Translations under genes and position numbers: made by a program
Part shown: positions 44,797 through 56,344 of the stretch, piece after piece
Layout of the letters: each line of letters opens with the position of its first letter
Position numbering within the stretch: the stretch's first letter is position 1
Assembly (NCBI GenBank): GCA_039881045.1
Contig: JAYWVB010000011.1
Span: 124,001 to 188,000, forward strand
Length of the DNA stretch: 64,000 nucleotides
Source of the DNA: Chaetomium olivaceum
Lineage: Eukaryota > Ascomycota > Sordariomycetes > Sordariales > Chaetomiaceae
Direction of reading: 5' to 3'
The notes under the pieces: generated by a model
Databases searched by the model: none
What the model was told of the DNA's origin: nothing
What the model saw: only the letters and a program-made list of their open reading frames with translations

Positions 44797-46460
44797 CTAT
44801 TTCGCTTTGAACACATAAAAAGCACCCCCGCTTTCCCCCTTATATCCCGTCCCCAGCAGCACATACTTGCCCTCGACCGCGATCCCGCCCTGCAAGGGAC
44901 CGTCCAGCTCAAAACTCCAGACGATCTCACCGGTCTCCTTTTTGGCTGCGATCAACGTTCCCGGGCCGGGCGATATGTATCCAAAGGGCCCCGTCCCCCC
45001 TGTCAGCAGCAAATCACCCACCACCGCCGGAATCACCAACGACATCTCCCCCTTCGGCACAGGGAACTGCCACAGCAACGACCCGTCTCTCACCGACGCC
45101 GCCCCAATAACACTATTATTCACAGCCGTCCTATTCTCCGGCTGCAGCAGCCACTCCTGCTGCCCACTATTCGCCCCCGTATAATACACCCGCTCATCAT
45201 CCGCCGCCACCCCCCACGACAGACCCGCGAGCGTATCCCCCGGGCTCGTCAATACCGACCACAGCACCGCGCCCGTATCCGCCGCCAGCCCATACAACAC
45301 GCCCGACTTCTGCCCCACCGTCAGCAAATCCCTGCTCCTGCCGCCCTCACCATAACCGCGCGCACCCCCCTTCACCAACGAAGGTGCCATCCCGAAGTCC
45401 GCATCCGGCCCCGGCGTAAACGGACACAGCGTCTCGTTCCGCGGGATCCCGTGCGTGCCGCACACCAGCGTCCACGCATCGAGCTCGTCCAGCCGCCGCA
45501 CCCAGTTCGCGCGGCCCGTCCGCACGTCCAGCGCAAACACCGACTCCTGCCAGATGTAGGACGGGAAGCAGTGCTTGTCGGCTTCGGCTTCGGTGCAGTG
45601 GAAGAAGGCCTGCGGCACGGTGTACGCGTTGCCCGTCGCGAAGATTACCTGGTGCCGCGCCGTGTCGACGGGTGGTTGGCTGCCCCAGATGCCGGCGCCG
45701 GACCAGCGGAGGGAGGGTTCTCCGTCCGGCCCTTCGGGCGCGGTCGGGAGGTTGGGCGGGATGGTGGTCACGTTCCAGAGGGTGGTGAACTTGGCGCGGG
45801 ATTTGGCGGTGGTGCGGGTGAAGCGGAAGGCGGCGGCGTTGCCGATGAAGCTGCAGCAGGGGTAGGTGCCGTTGGTGAAGTAGGCGGCGCGTTTTCCTCG
45901 GCGCTGGAGACGCCGACGAATAGGGTGTTGTCGTAGAAGGTTGGGCTGGAGGTGATGATGGCGAGCTCGTGCGGGTTGGCTTGTTGCACGCCGAGAACGG
46001 CTCCCGTGTCGAGGTCCGCGGCTACGACGAGCGCGTGGATCTGCGTGCCGAAGAAAAGGATGTTGTTGGCGGCGTCGATCTGAGGCGATGTCCTCGATGT
46101 GGTGGTGGCTACTTCGAGCTGCAAGGGGGTGATGGGACCATAGTCGACGATAACTTGTGAGACGTTGAGGTTCCATTTCACCTCGCATGTTTTGTAGTTG
46201 AGGGCGATGAAGGAACCATTGTATGTCGGATAGTAAGCAAAGCTACCCTTGATAGCCGGCGGTGCGCTTTGACCGACCGGGTCTGGGATTTTGCAGTGTA
46301 ATGATAGAGAGGTGATGCTTTTAGAACTGATGTCGCGGTTCCCCTCTGCCCAGTGGTTGTTCAGGTGTGACGCCCCCCAACCGGCCCAGCTGTTGCTGCC
46401 ACCGGCAGCCACTAGACCTGAGAGAGATAAAGCTAAACTGAAAATTCCAACGACCTTCAT
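44797..46460 (-). CDS. Secreted PQQ-type beta-propeller protein (polyvinyl-alcohol-dehydrogenase-like), frame broken once
   Basis: The start MKVVGIFSLALSLSGLVAA is a clear signal peptide. The body has the repeated blade pattern of quinoprotein alcohol dehydrogenase-like propellers: GWGASHLNNHWAEGN near the N-terminus, ADLDTGAVLG, WSGAGIWGSQPPVD, VFALDVRTGRANW, KSGVLYGLAADTGAVLW and a late KKETGEIVWSFEL. Paired Cys residues in several loops suit an extracellular protein. Whether it binds PQQ or haem is not decided; no C-terminal cytochrome is present. The frame shifts at the T4 run 45892-45895: one added base joins GVSSAEE to RAAYFTNGTYPCC and gives 554 aa without introns. Confidence 0.85.
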
Positions 46461-47095
46461 TGCGGCGTATTGGAGGAGTATGTAATGGTAAACCGCCTGT
46501 CCAAAGTCATGAAGCCGGGAAAAGACGCAGAATGCTGGCCCGAGCGGAGAAATGATGGTGTCAAGGTAGAAATATAGGCAGGGGTGACATCGGGATCCAA
46601 TGGAACAATGTGTGTGGTCCGCCTCCTATCCCTTAAGCTGCATGGACTTGACAGGAGCAGCGGAAGGCTTGAGAGTTGACGAATCGGAGTGGGGGGATGG
46701 GCGAGGAGGGGTTGTCAGTTCATTTGTGAGAGAGGTGGCATCGGTGGTGCTGCCGCATCTAATGGCTGTATTGTCCCGCCCACCTCGGTTTACGCCCCTG
46801 CTTCTCCTATCTTTTGGTTTGTAACCCAGTCGTTGTTAACTCTAATATGCTCGCAGTTGATCCATTCTACCATGATTCTCCAACACCTAACAACACAGAG
46901 AGAAAGAGACAAGGGGCGAAAAGAGCAGAAAGCGGAAAGACAAAAGGCAAGACAAGAATCCAAGCCCTACGGAAAGACGCGGCGGAATTACCGACAACTA
47001 GGATCATACAAAAAGAAATTCCCTGCGGAGTACCCCCCACCCCTTTTTGACGAGCTGTATCAGTGAAAGGCAGTGGCGGTGTCTACCTACCTTAT
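46461..47095. other. Intergenic 0.63 kb
   Basis: Upstream of the propeller gene and downstream of the C2H2-like gene. The small plus-strand ORFs at 46600-47066 are Lys/Arg/Gln-rich and show no domain. Confidence 0.45.
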
Positions 47096-49427
47096 CTAGG
47101 CGCCTCGGTAAGGGACGTATGATGAATTAGAGAGAGTTGGAGTCTCGGACGCTGTGTCCGGCTCTTGGATGTAAGGTTGAACGAATGTGGTCAGCGGACT
47201 TGTCGCCCCATAATCGAAACTGGCATCAGCTGGCGTCGGTGCAGACAAAGAACCACCAGCAGCCGCAGGAACAGGAGCAAGCCCCTGGATCTCCAGTAGA
47301 AACGGTGAATCTGCGGTGATAGAAGCGTCCATGGAGAGGCCGGGACTGTTGCCGCGGAAGGCCGGCTGGAGCAGAGTATTGCTGTTATTATTCGCGAATT
47401 GAGAGTCGAATGCTGCAAGGATGTCTTCAATGGGTTGGTGGTGAAGCAGCAGATCAAAATCCTGTCCCGGTTGAGGAACCATAGGAGGTTGTTGCTGAAC
47501 GAGGTTTGTGTGATCATCGGTTCGTAGCCCAGCGTTGCAGGACCTACGTCTGGCAGGATATGCACATTGAGCGGCGGAGCTATGTTCCAGTGGAAGGGAA
47601 GTGAAGGGACAACCGACGATCGGGACTGGGAAGTGTCGTATGGTCCTGTGGATTCCCTGTGGGTTCGTCCGAGGGAATCCAAAGTCAGAGGGACGCCATA
47701 TACCTGACTCTGGCTGTGATTGTCGTGAATTTGGGAGTCAATCCGAAGCGGGAAGGGCGGGGACCAACCGGACGTTCCCTGGCCGTCGAAATCCAGCATT
47801 AACGAAGGGACATAGAGCTCAGCCACTGCTTCGCGTTGTGCCTCCAGGGACTCGAATTGGTCCAAGAAAGGGTTCTCGCGCGCCAGTTCTGCCTGATTAT
47901 TGAGCAGGAAATGCCTACAGCACCTGTCATACTGGTGCGCAATGCGGTGCATTGTATCGTCAGATCGACGATCGACGTAAACATCCAGGGGCTGGGGTTC
48001 ATCTGGGAAAATGATGTGAAAAATATCCCGCCACTGCTGCTCACGGCTTATCCTTCCGGGACGTTTCCGGATGATGGCGAGCTGCTGCTCGCTGATGTAG
48101 CCAAGGCTTCGGAGAGAAATCGGTCTCTCACGACAGCTGTTCTTGTGGTAATGTTCCATGCGGACCAACGGTGTTCTCAAACAGGTATAGCATCTGGGAC
48201 ACTGAGGAATGTAATGGTTCTTGGATATGTGTCTCTTTACTTCCCACACATCGCGGAGACGTTGAAGACAGTGCTTGAATATCTGGGGTCGCCATTTCTG
48301 GAAAGGGCATGCGAAATGCCGTGTGCGCTTGAACACTAGGGCCTCTAAGGGACGGGATCGACCATCATCACCGTCGTGCGGGTCGTCGTCCCCACCGCTT
48401 CCAGAACCGCGGCCGTTGAGAAGACGCGAAGACGAGCCCCTAGCCGAAGGCCGCGCCGGCATGGCCGTGGTATACTGAACGGCCGTAGAATAGTTGGTGC
48501 AATGTGGGCTGGTCTCCCCGTTCGGACCGTCGGCTCCCTGCGGACCATGGGTCCTCCAGAAGTGGTATTTGAGCATTCCGACTAGTTCTCCTCGTCGCTG
48601 TCTTGTAGCCCAGTAAACCTTGTCCTCATCATTCACGGCAATATGTAGGGGGACGTCGGCCGGCGGTGCTACCATGAGCACCGTCGAGGCATGACTGGAC
48701 TCTGAAATGCCATTGCTGCTGCCCGCTGTCGCGCCGCTAAACCTGCCGAATCGTGGCCGATGAGAAGACTTGAGAACGGACCTAAGAGTACCCCCGGAAG
48801 AGTGGAGGTCTCCATTCTGCCACCAAAACTCAAACTTCCAAGGACGAAAAGAATGAGAAGATTCATGCTGTGGACTCTGTTGTGTCGTAAGAATGATTGA
48901 TGACTTGGAAGGCGGCTCTATCTGAACTTCGAATGGAGTCTTCCGAATCTCCTCGTCAAATTCGGGATACAGAGGGAGTTCGGGCCACTCCGGCGGTCTC
49001 ATCGGCCGTGAAATCGCCAGAGCATCCAAAGTGGCCACGGTTGGTAAAGTGAGGGAGGGCCCTCCGGATGATGATAGGTCCTCCGAAGAAAACAGTGAGG
49101 GCGCCTGGTAGACCGCGATGGTCATGTTGTGCGCCGGGTCCGCCGAGACTGACGGCACTGGAGTCGTGCTGACCTCATCCTCACTCTCCACATTGCCAGT
49201 GACGCGGATTGGAGGGGCATCAAGACGAAGCTGTTGTGTCTAAGAGATATCGGTTAGCGCGCCGATCCACGCGTAAGTCCCCCCTGCGGGGATGGGTGGA
49301 GTAAACCATTCATCAAATTACTCACCTGCTTTACATCGTCCGGGGCTTTCTGTGATGTGCCCGCCTCGATTCCCTTTTCTATGGCAGCCGTTTCGGGTTC
49401 TGCAATGGTGCGCGGGAGCGGTAACAT
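47096..49427 (-). CDS. Fungal C2H2-like zinc-finger protein, frame broken once
   Basis: Exon 1 49326-49427 and exon 2 47096-49239, with an 86-nt intron starting GTGAGT. The central region (about residues 343-400) has the spacing seen in a common fungal finger family: FACPFQKW, HCLQRLRDVWEVKRHI, then CPRCYTCL and HYHKNSC, that is one noncanonical C2H2 followed by a Cys2-His-Cys unit. N- and C-terminal parts are disordered (Ser/Pro/Gln-rich), so it is a candidate regulator, though not all family members bind DNA. The frame breaks at the T3 run 47505-47507; one added base joins EPMITQ to NLVQQQPPMVPQPG and the protein ends at 47096 with 748 aa. Uncorrected, it ends at 47191 with an unrelated tail. 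Confidence 0.8.
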
Positions 49428-51608
49428 TCTGAGTTTTGAGAATGGAAGGCGACCGACGGCAGGCCGAATATTGATAACACAGGAAGGAGACAATAAGCAA
49501 ACTGAGTGAATGGAATTGAAGTTCTTGGTCACGAGGAGTCAAGTACTCTGTAGAGACTAAAATCATGCTCAATTCTCATGGCCGCTGTCCCCCCCAGCCC
49601 TCTAATAAATACCAGAAAGTCTTGGTTCCTCAGCCATTTGTTGACAACGGGCATCCTTGCCTTCCTGCACATCTTCTCATTGTCCGTATGCATCTGGATA
49701 ACGCTAGCCTCATTCAGCCAGGCCGCATGAAAAGCTCGGGTTCTGGTGCAATGTCGCGGAGCGCTAACTCGATTAGTGACGATGTGCGCCAGGAATTCCG
49801 TATGAAGCAGTCAGCTTGTTCAGCGCTGCTGGCCGAGGTTGGTTAGCCCAAGACCAGTTATGCGGCATCCAGAACCGCAATCTCGCCATGGCAGTTACAC
49901 AACATAGTAAGAAGGCTTGTCGGCGCGAGGCCGGGAGGTCCGAGACTTTACCACGCGGTAGGACCTTTGAAACAAACCGCACTAATATCGGTGATCGCTA
50001 TACGTATTAGTTTCTCCTACGCAGCAAACCCGGCCAGTTTTGGTATTGCGTGGCGGCTGACCCGAAGAGCGATCGGCAAGGAGTCCGTCGCCGCGTGGGC
50101 AAAAAGAGCCAACTCCTAGTGTAGAAGCTCGAGCGATAGGAACGAAAAGTTATCCGGACGTTTGGAAAAACTCTTTTTATATTTACCTTTATTTTACTCT
50201 GTTTACAATTTAAATTTATTTTTTTCGTTTTCTTTTTCCTTCCGTCACTCCTCCTCCCGCTGCCTTTTTACTTTATTTTCTACGAACTTGATTCTTTTGG
50301 GAGTTCGGCTTTTTTTTCGCGTGAGGGTGTCCGTAAACCTTGAAGGCCAGATGGGCCACCCCTGTAGCAGACAACACATTCAAATCACCATTCCGTACAA
50401 ACTGATTCTCAAATGCATCAATTCCAGTTGCGGTGAGCCGTGCAGCTTTTCTTTTCATTCATTACCGAATGAGCGAGGTCCGCAGCCAAGAACAACATTG
50501 AATATCTCAAGAACGTTGGTTCTGACTCAATGTTTGCTCCTCAACTGACGTGATCATGCCCTTCAATGCGATGCCCAGGCAGCTGTATATACCGCCAAGT
50601 GAGACCCTGTTTAGTGTATTGCCGGCATCGACCCGTCGTGATAGCGGTCCATCCTCCCTTCCAAGCATTGCAGACAGCATTGACACCCTCATCGCTCTCA
50701 CGGGGCTCTTCCCTGTACTTTACAAGTACTCCATGGTCTTCTGCCTAGAGCTCAAACGTTGACGGTTTTTAGCAAGGTTTCTGACAGTCTGCTCCAGGGT
50801 TGTACGGGCAGCTAGGACACAAAAACATGGTACGGCCAGATATACAACGCTATGTACATTAAGACGTTACTGTCGAACGTTCTGGGCTCGTAAAACAGCT
50901 TTGCGGCTTAGGTGAGTATCTTAGGAATTGAGATGGCGTATCGGTAGGCTGCGCACAGCTCAGATCTGGATTGAGCTTTGGGCGACACTGTCAATATTGG
51001 TACAGAACCGCAAAACAATTATAGGGCACTGTGGCCTGGATCAAGAGGGGACCGTTTCGCGAAGAGGCTACCGAGCGGATTGAAGAGTTCTTTAAAATGG
51101 CTGTCTGCGAAGCATCCCTAAACAATTACCGTGTTTTCTTTGCTTATAACGTGCGACAGCCAATGATTGAGCACATGCATCAAATGGAACAGAACGGCAA
51201 TGGGAGAAGCTTTATCCATCACATGGAGAGACAAGGTTGGTATAAGACCTGGGAGTGCAATTAGCCGTCAAGAAGACATATGTGGCAGGGTCCTTTACAC
51301 GGTCCGTTGTTGTCGTGGTCTTAGACCCTGTCGTTGCCGTGTTGTCTCCGAATACTGTTTATAGGGCTGCCCATGAGATCGAGTAAGTCGCCCCCTCTCC
51401 ACAGGTTCCGCACTGCGGTACCTTGTCGAAGAGAGTGCCATGACGTGACCATCGGGCAATCGGGTCAGAGTATTATTTGCTACTGCCCTAGCCTCCATTG
51501 AAGCTTTTGCAGTTGCAACTCACAACTCCGAAGCACTCAAGCGCTCTCAAGATACGATATTTCTTAGCACTGTGTGCCTTGTATTTGCGACTCCGAAAAG
51601 CACTCAGC
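49428..51608. other. Intergenic 2.2 kb with one weak small ORF
   Basis: Mostly non-coding, with a T-rich stretch at 50162-50300. The ORF 51031-51264 (plus, 77 codons, contains KRGPFREEATERIEEFFKM) looks somewhat protein-like and is preceded by an AG acceptor-like TATAG, so it could be a terminal exon, but no first exon was found. The frame of the following gene is open from 51498, before its likely start. Confidence 0.4.
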
Positions 51609-53111
51609 ATGTTCGACGAGATCATCAACCTGGCCGTTCATGGCGTACAGACCGTTGTCACCTTTGGCCCCAAGCTTGTTGTGGACGGGCTCGCTGAGGC
51701 GAACGCAGTCGTCGATAGTGCCGTATACAAGTTTACCACAGCGGATGATGGAGCGTGTGGTCGACTGATTGAGGCTGTGTTGAAGCGACTTCCCACCGTA
51801 CTTCCAATACAGTGTTCCCTGGAATCCGCCAGGGATGTCGTCATCAAGATATCCGGGTCGATCAACCAGGGACAAGTTCAACAACGGCTCGGGGAACTCA
51901 CTGATGCCTCATTGAGCCTTATTAGCTACGCAATACGGACCGCCAACTCCGTGACGCTTCTGCAAACTGCTGCTGGCATCGTTGGTGCCACCATGGCCGC
52001 TTTTCTAGAGAACGTCGGACATCTCCCTCTCATTCGCGAACGGATACTAAGTAATCCCGTCAACGCGCCAACCCTGCAGCTAGTCTGGAGCCAGCGCGCC
52101 GAGCTGACCACCTTCTTGGTCGACTTAGTCGAGTGCGCAAAGTGCTTCGTCCCAGCGACTGGACCCGCGCCCGGGCCGCCTCCGTTGCGCGTGACGTACA
52201 ATGAACTGGACATCACACTCTCCATGAATCGTCACGCAGTCATTTCTCAGCTACAGAGACTTGTAAAGTCCGTCGTCACTATTGCCGGGACTCCACCGGT
52301 CTTCATCGGGCCTCTTCCGGAATTCACACTGACGGAACAAGACACAAGGCTCGATACGGATCGGTTTGATGGTCCCCGGGACAGACTTATTAGAGTATCG
52401 CTCGGAAGCAAACCACCCTGGCCAAAAGAGCATTGGCTGTTCGTCAACGGAATTGGTGGCGAGTATCACTGGTTGAGTCTTGCCTGCCAGAAGTTGGAGG
52501 CCAGGTTCGGGAAGAAAACGGTTGGCGTGTTCAACAGGGGGGACGGCATCATCTGGGACCTGGTGGAATGTGCGGGCGAGCGGAGCGCAAGGCAGAACGG
52601 CAGCACGACGAGCCAGGACCTCCTCATCAGCAGGACGGAGAGCAGCAGGAACGCTCACCGGTTGCTGAAGGAAAACTTGGAACTCATGCTCCAACCTGGG
52701 AGGGCCGAGAGCGATGCCGTCGTCGTGGCCCATTCCCAAGGCTGCCTGCTGCTCCGCCTCGTGCTCGAGGACCTGGTCAAAAACGGCGGAGGCGCGATGC
52801 GTGACCGTATGAGACAACACCTCCGGGTAAACACCTTTGGCAACCCCAGCATCAACTGGAGAGTCGAGAATAACCCCGCGCGGGAACTTCGTGATTTCGC
52901 TCGCAGCACAGAGCATTTTGCAAACAGGGCGGATTTTGTGGCCCGGTTAGGCGTCCTCGGACCGCATAACGAGGCAGTCGGCGACGACAACGGGTACTCC
53001 AACGTGTTTGTTAACGAGAATTGGAAAGGTCATCTCTTCGGCGCGCAGTATAGTCTCGACCCCAACGACTACACTGACGGGCACCGTTCCTGGCTTCTCA
53101 CGATAGCCTGA
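51609..53111 (+). CDS. Large alpha/beta-hydrolase-fold protein with helical N-terminal domain
   Basis: 500 aa, intronless. The start MFDEIINLAVHG at 51609 is preferred to the earlier in-frame start at 51498, whose extra residues are low-quality. The first about 230 residues are mainly predicted helices of unknown type. The C-terminal half has an oxyanion-type LFVNGIGGEYHWLS, a nucleophile elbow VVVAHSQGCLL (Ser376), a candidate acid in NRADFVARLG and a candidate His in NWKGHLFGAQY, so a complete Ser-Asp-His triad is plausible. This resembles DUF676/lipase-like fungal proteins; the substrate is unknown. No signal peptide, so intracellular. The frame is clean. Confidence 0.75.
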   Translation: MFDEIINLAVHGVQTVVTFGPKLVVDGLAEANAVVDSAVYKFTTADDGACGRLIEAVLKRLPTVLPIQCSLESARDVVIKISGSINQGQVQQRLGELTDASLSLISYAIRTANSVTLLQTAAGIVGATMAAFLENVGHLPLIRERILSNPVNAPTLQLVWSQRAELTTFLVDLVECAKCFVPATGPAPGPPPLRVTYNELDITLSMNRHAVISQLQRLVKSVVTIAGTPPVFIGPLPEFTLTEQDTRLDTDRFDGPRDRLIRVSLGSKPPWPKEHWLFVNGIGGEYHWLSLACQKLEARFGKKTVGVFNRGDGIIWDLVECAGERSARQNGSTTSQDLLISRTESSRNAHRLLKENLELMLQPGRAESDAVVVAHSQGCLLLRLVLEDLVKNGGGAMRDRMRQHLRVNTFGNPSINWRVENNPARELRDFARSTEHFANRADFVARLGVLGPHNEAVGDDNGYSNVFVNENWKGHLFGAQYSLDPNDYTDGHRSWLLTIA

Positions 53112-55967
53112 AGCCATGTGTTCCTTTCCTTTGAAACAAAGGCTGTTTGGGGATCAAAGCCGGTAGATCCGTAGTTTATCCCCACCCCTCAAGGCGTATC
53201 GAGTCCAGACATTAATAGCTCTATGATCCATGGCCTCTTTGCTGAGATGAGTTAACAACTTGAACTACTTGAAACATGGTCCCTGACAACGCCCGAGTGC
53301 TGATTAAAGCTGTAAATGTCAGGTATGCCAAATACTAACGTCATCCGACCCGGTCACGCGAACCAGGTCCATAACTGTTGAAAATCCAATAGCTAGAGTA
53401 TCTGTACTTGCTGTGGCCGTAGACGTCGTTGCTGTTTTGTCCAAAATACGGTCTAAAGGGACCCTCAAGATCGAGTATCGCGCTCATGGGTGATTTCTGT
53501 TCAAAGGTACCTGCATCACCTGCACTAGCCGTGGATGGTGGAAATGTGACTACCATTACGAAGTATCCTTTATGAAGTCGCCAAGAACGGATTGGAATTT
53601 ACGACCAGACTTTTGGTACCGAAGATTAGAAACCTATCGCTGTCTATTAGAATGGTGAAGATTGCACTACCCAATAGTCATAAACATGCAGGGGCTGGTG
53701 AGCCTGGTTATGTTGCACAGTAGGTCTCGTGGCGGCTATTGTTCTCGCTCTGAATGGCCACCGGTTTAGGCAATACTGCCCACGCAATGGACAATGGGGA
53801 AGCCTCGTAGTGAATCAATCCCAAATGCTTTCTTGTCAGGCGACCTAACAGGGGCCTCAGGCGATACCTGCATAACAAACAAATTCAGCCCCAATCCTCG
53901 CGTTAGGCCCCGTAAGTATTTTCTTGTTCTGCGGGCCAACAGGCGCCTCCGGTAATACATAACATCCCAACAAATCCAGCCGGAGCCCCGCGCTAGACCC
54001 CGTTCCAGGTCGTTTACAACGGAACGAGAGATCATCATCCTATGCTGGTAGAAAGATGAATACTTGTTCTGCTGATGACGGCTTCCGCTTAATGGCCGAC
54101 TAAAAGTCAAGACTGCTTTTATTGGCTAACCACCAAAGCATGATAGAGATACCTCTCGTGGCGGCAATCGTTATATAAGTTGACACGCATGGTCCGGAAC
54201 GGGAGACAAGCGCTAGTTCTCGCTCTTATTAACGGAACAGCAGATTTTCGAGGCTTGCTAAACAAGATTAAATACTACTAGTAGAGATTTGGTACTGTAA
54301 AATAAACTCACCCAGCCTTCTAGAGAGGAGAAAACAACCAGCGGTGTCGAGGATGGAGCGGACCCGGAACGGGGAAGTATCGGCGTTGGGGACGAGAAGT
54401 AACAGTGGACTTAGACTAGAGCGGTATCGACGGCGGGATGCGATAATACCGGTCGTCGCCTTTAACACACCGAGCTGCTTTCGAGCGTTTCTTTAGCGCT
54501 AGTGGTATCAGTCAATGCCGTCCATAACCCGTGCAAATGAAGCATGGGTTGTTAGTGAAAGATTCCGGTTTTAGCGGTACCGTGGAGGAGGTAACGCTGG
54601 AGGTAGGGCGGGTGTCGGCGGGGGGTGTCGGCTTCGAGAGGGGGTCCTAGGCAGCTTTCTTTCTAGCCCGGTAGCCCGCTTTGCGCCCCCTTCGTTCTAA
54701 GTAACTCGAGAATTAGTCTATAAACACGTATCAAGAATAAGGCATCTGCTTACGTTGGTCTTGTTGACGCCAGGCGCGCCACCGCTGCCCACGACGATGC
54801 AAAGCTGGCCTCAGCAGCTACCGCAGCCGGAAAAACGCGAAGCTTTGTTTGATGCCTAGGAAAAGGAACCGGAATATCCAGAAGCTAAGTGTAATGGATA
54901 CGTCTGATTTGGATTTGCTGGAACCAAAAGAGGAAGAAGCAGAGGGAATAACGTTACGTTGAGAAAATAAAAGCCGAGAAAAGAAATAAAACAGAAGGGA
55001 AAGGGAAATTGACAGGTTAACATTTCTAGCATAAAATGTGCGTACCTTACCAGAGAGGGAAGCAGCGAGTAAGCTTGCCCGAGACCAAATTATTCGAGAA
55101 GGAAGGAGTTGGCGAACCCATCCGAGATCGAGTTATCAGGAAGGAATGAGCAATTAAGAATCCCCGGTGCCGAATTAATCTCCAGAGTGCAGTGGCCTGT
55201 GACGGAGAATGCGCCTGGTGCCCTGGGTTAGGGTTGGATGCGCATTCCCGGTCATATACTGCAGTGGTCTGTGCGCACACCACACTTATTCCACGACCCA
55301 TCCCTGTGTTGTAATCCTTTCTCTCTTTTCCTTAGCTTTCGATTAACAGAATAGAGTGGTACTTGCAGTGCCTTTGAGCCTCGCGATTCCTATCGCTCAT
55401 CTCTCACATGGCCCACACAAGATACTATCCGAGTGAAACTTTGAGTTCCTTATTTGTTGGCATTAAAGTAGATGATACCGAACTTATAATTATAATGAGA
55501 GAATCTTAAAAGACTAATGAAGGGGCTAAAGTATGAACTGAGATCAAAATACCCTCTCAAGCAGCGTATGCAATAGAATATGATACAGTTTAAGGTTTGT
55601 CTTGAGTAAGTGTTAATTAGGCTGTAGATCTATTTGTTACAATGACTACCTAGGATTATGCCCCGAATTCTATACATGGATTAGGATTAAATAGTTCTCG
55701 CGTTTAATATTCTCGAGAACCACAATAATATACTTGTACTCTTACTTCACCTCCTCCCACTAGTTAATGACTTAACATATATTTCATGTTCCGAAAATAA
55801 ATCCTTATTTCACCAATTACTAGTAATTATCTCTATAGAGGTATAGTTATAACGAAGGGAAACCGGTAAATGATACAAGTTTTCAACTCTTTGTGAAGTC
55901 CGAGCATAACCTATATCTATTGGCGGCGCCTCCTCATCCCCCAGCAAGCAGTAAAGAGCTGTTCTCT
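53112..55967. other. Gene-poor 2.9 kb, AT-rich towards the right
   Basis: No ORF with a recognisable domain on either strand. It contains an imperfect direct repeat (listed separately), a G-rich patch around 54580-54650 and a markedly AT-rich run from about 55440 to 55810. Decayed mobile-element sequence is plausible, but I found no reverse transcriptase, transposase or clear terminal repeat. Confidence 0.5.
53829..54002. repeat. Imperfect tandem direct repeat, two units of about 84 bp, period 90
   Basis: Unit 1 is 53829-53912 and unit 2 is 53919-54002. Shared anchors in order are TTTCTTGT, the AACAGG(G/C)GCCTC block, AACAAAT(T/C)CAGCC and the end CGCG(T/C)TAG(G/A)CCCCG. Many differences between units are C/T or G/A, as repeat-induced point mutation would leave, but two units are too few to decide. 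Confidence 0.65.
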
Positions 55968-56055
55968 GGTTGGGTGGCGCAACGGTAGCGTGTGGTCCTC
56001 CTATTAAACAGAAGGATTCAGACTGAGGTTGTGGGTTCGAGTCCCACCCCGATCG
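55968..56055 (+). tRNA. tRNA-Arg (anticodon CCU) with 16-nt intron
   Basis: Acceptor stem GGTTGGG pairs with CCCGATC (56048-56054) with two G-U pairs; discriminator G at 56055. The D-arm is GCGC-AACGGTA-GCGT. The anticodon stem TGGTC pairs with GACTG (56021-56025). The T-arm is GTGGG-TTCGAGT-CCCAC. The 23 bases between the anticodon stem strands split into a 7-base loop and a 16-base intron (about 56004-56019) at the standard place one base 3' of the anticodon, leaving CCT at 56000-56002. The AACGGTAGCG box A and GGTTCGAGTCC box B match. Mature length 72. It decodes AGG. The minus-strand ORF across it is a shadow. Confidence 0.88.
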
Positions 56056-56344
56056 ACCGGAATGTTTTGCTATTCTCACGGTATGAGATGTTAACTTTTT
56101 AATCTAGGTGGGTACTAGATAGCTGATATAGTTTTAGTATATTTTATGTCCGCTATATGTGACTCTAACTAGTATAATTATGAGAGTCTACTTTATATAG
56201 ATTTCCTTTTACTTTCTTTTTATAAATCTTCTTTATCTAGAAACCCCAGATCATATTTTGTGGACTTAAGCTAAGATTAGGTACATTTTGGAAGCTTTAT
56301 ACATAGCCTTACAACCTTACACTACATCCATCTTACTACCGATA
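56056..56344. other. AT-rich spacer
   Basis: Strongly AT-rich between the tRNA and the HET relic, rich in TATA, TAGA and TTTT words, without ORFs. A possible boundary of lost or inserted DNA. Confidence 0.45.

Noticed and set aside
447..49427. Programmed ribosomal frameshifting as the cause of the frame breaks
   Set aside because: The sites share no slippery heptamer, shift in both directions, and occur in unrelated housekeeping and accessory genes.
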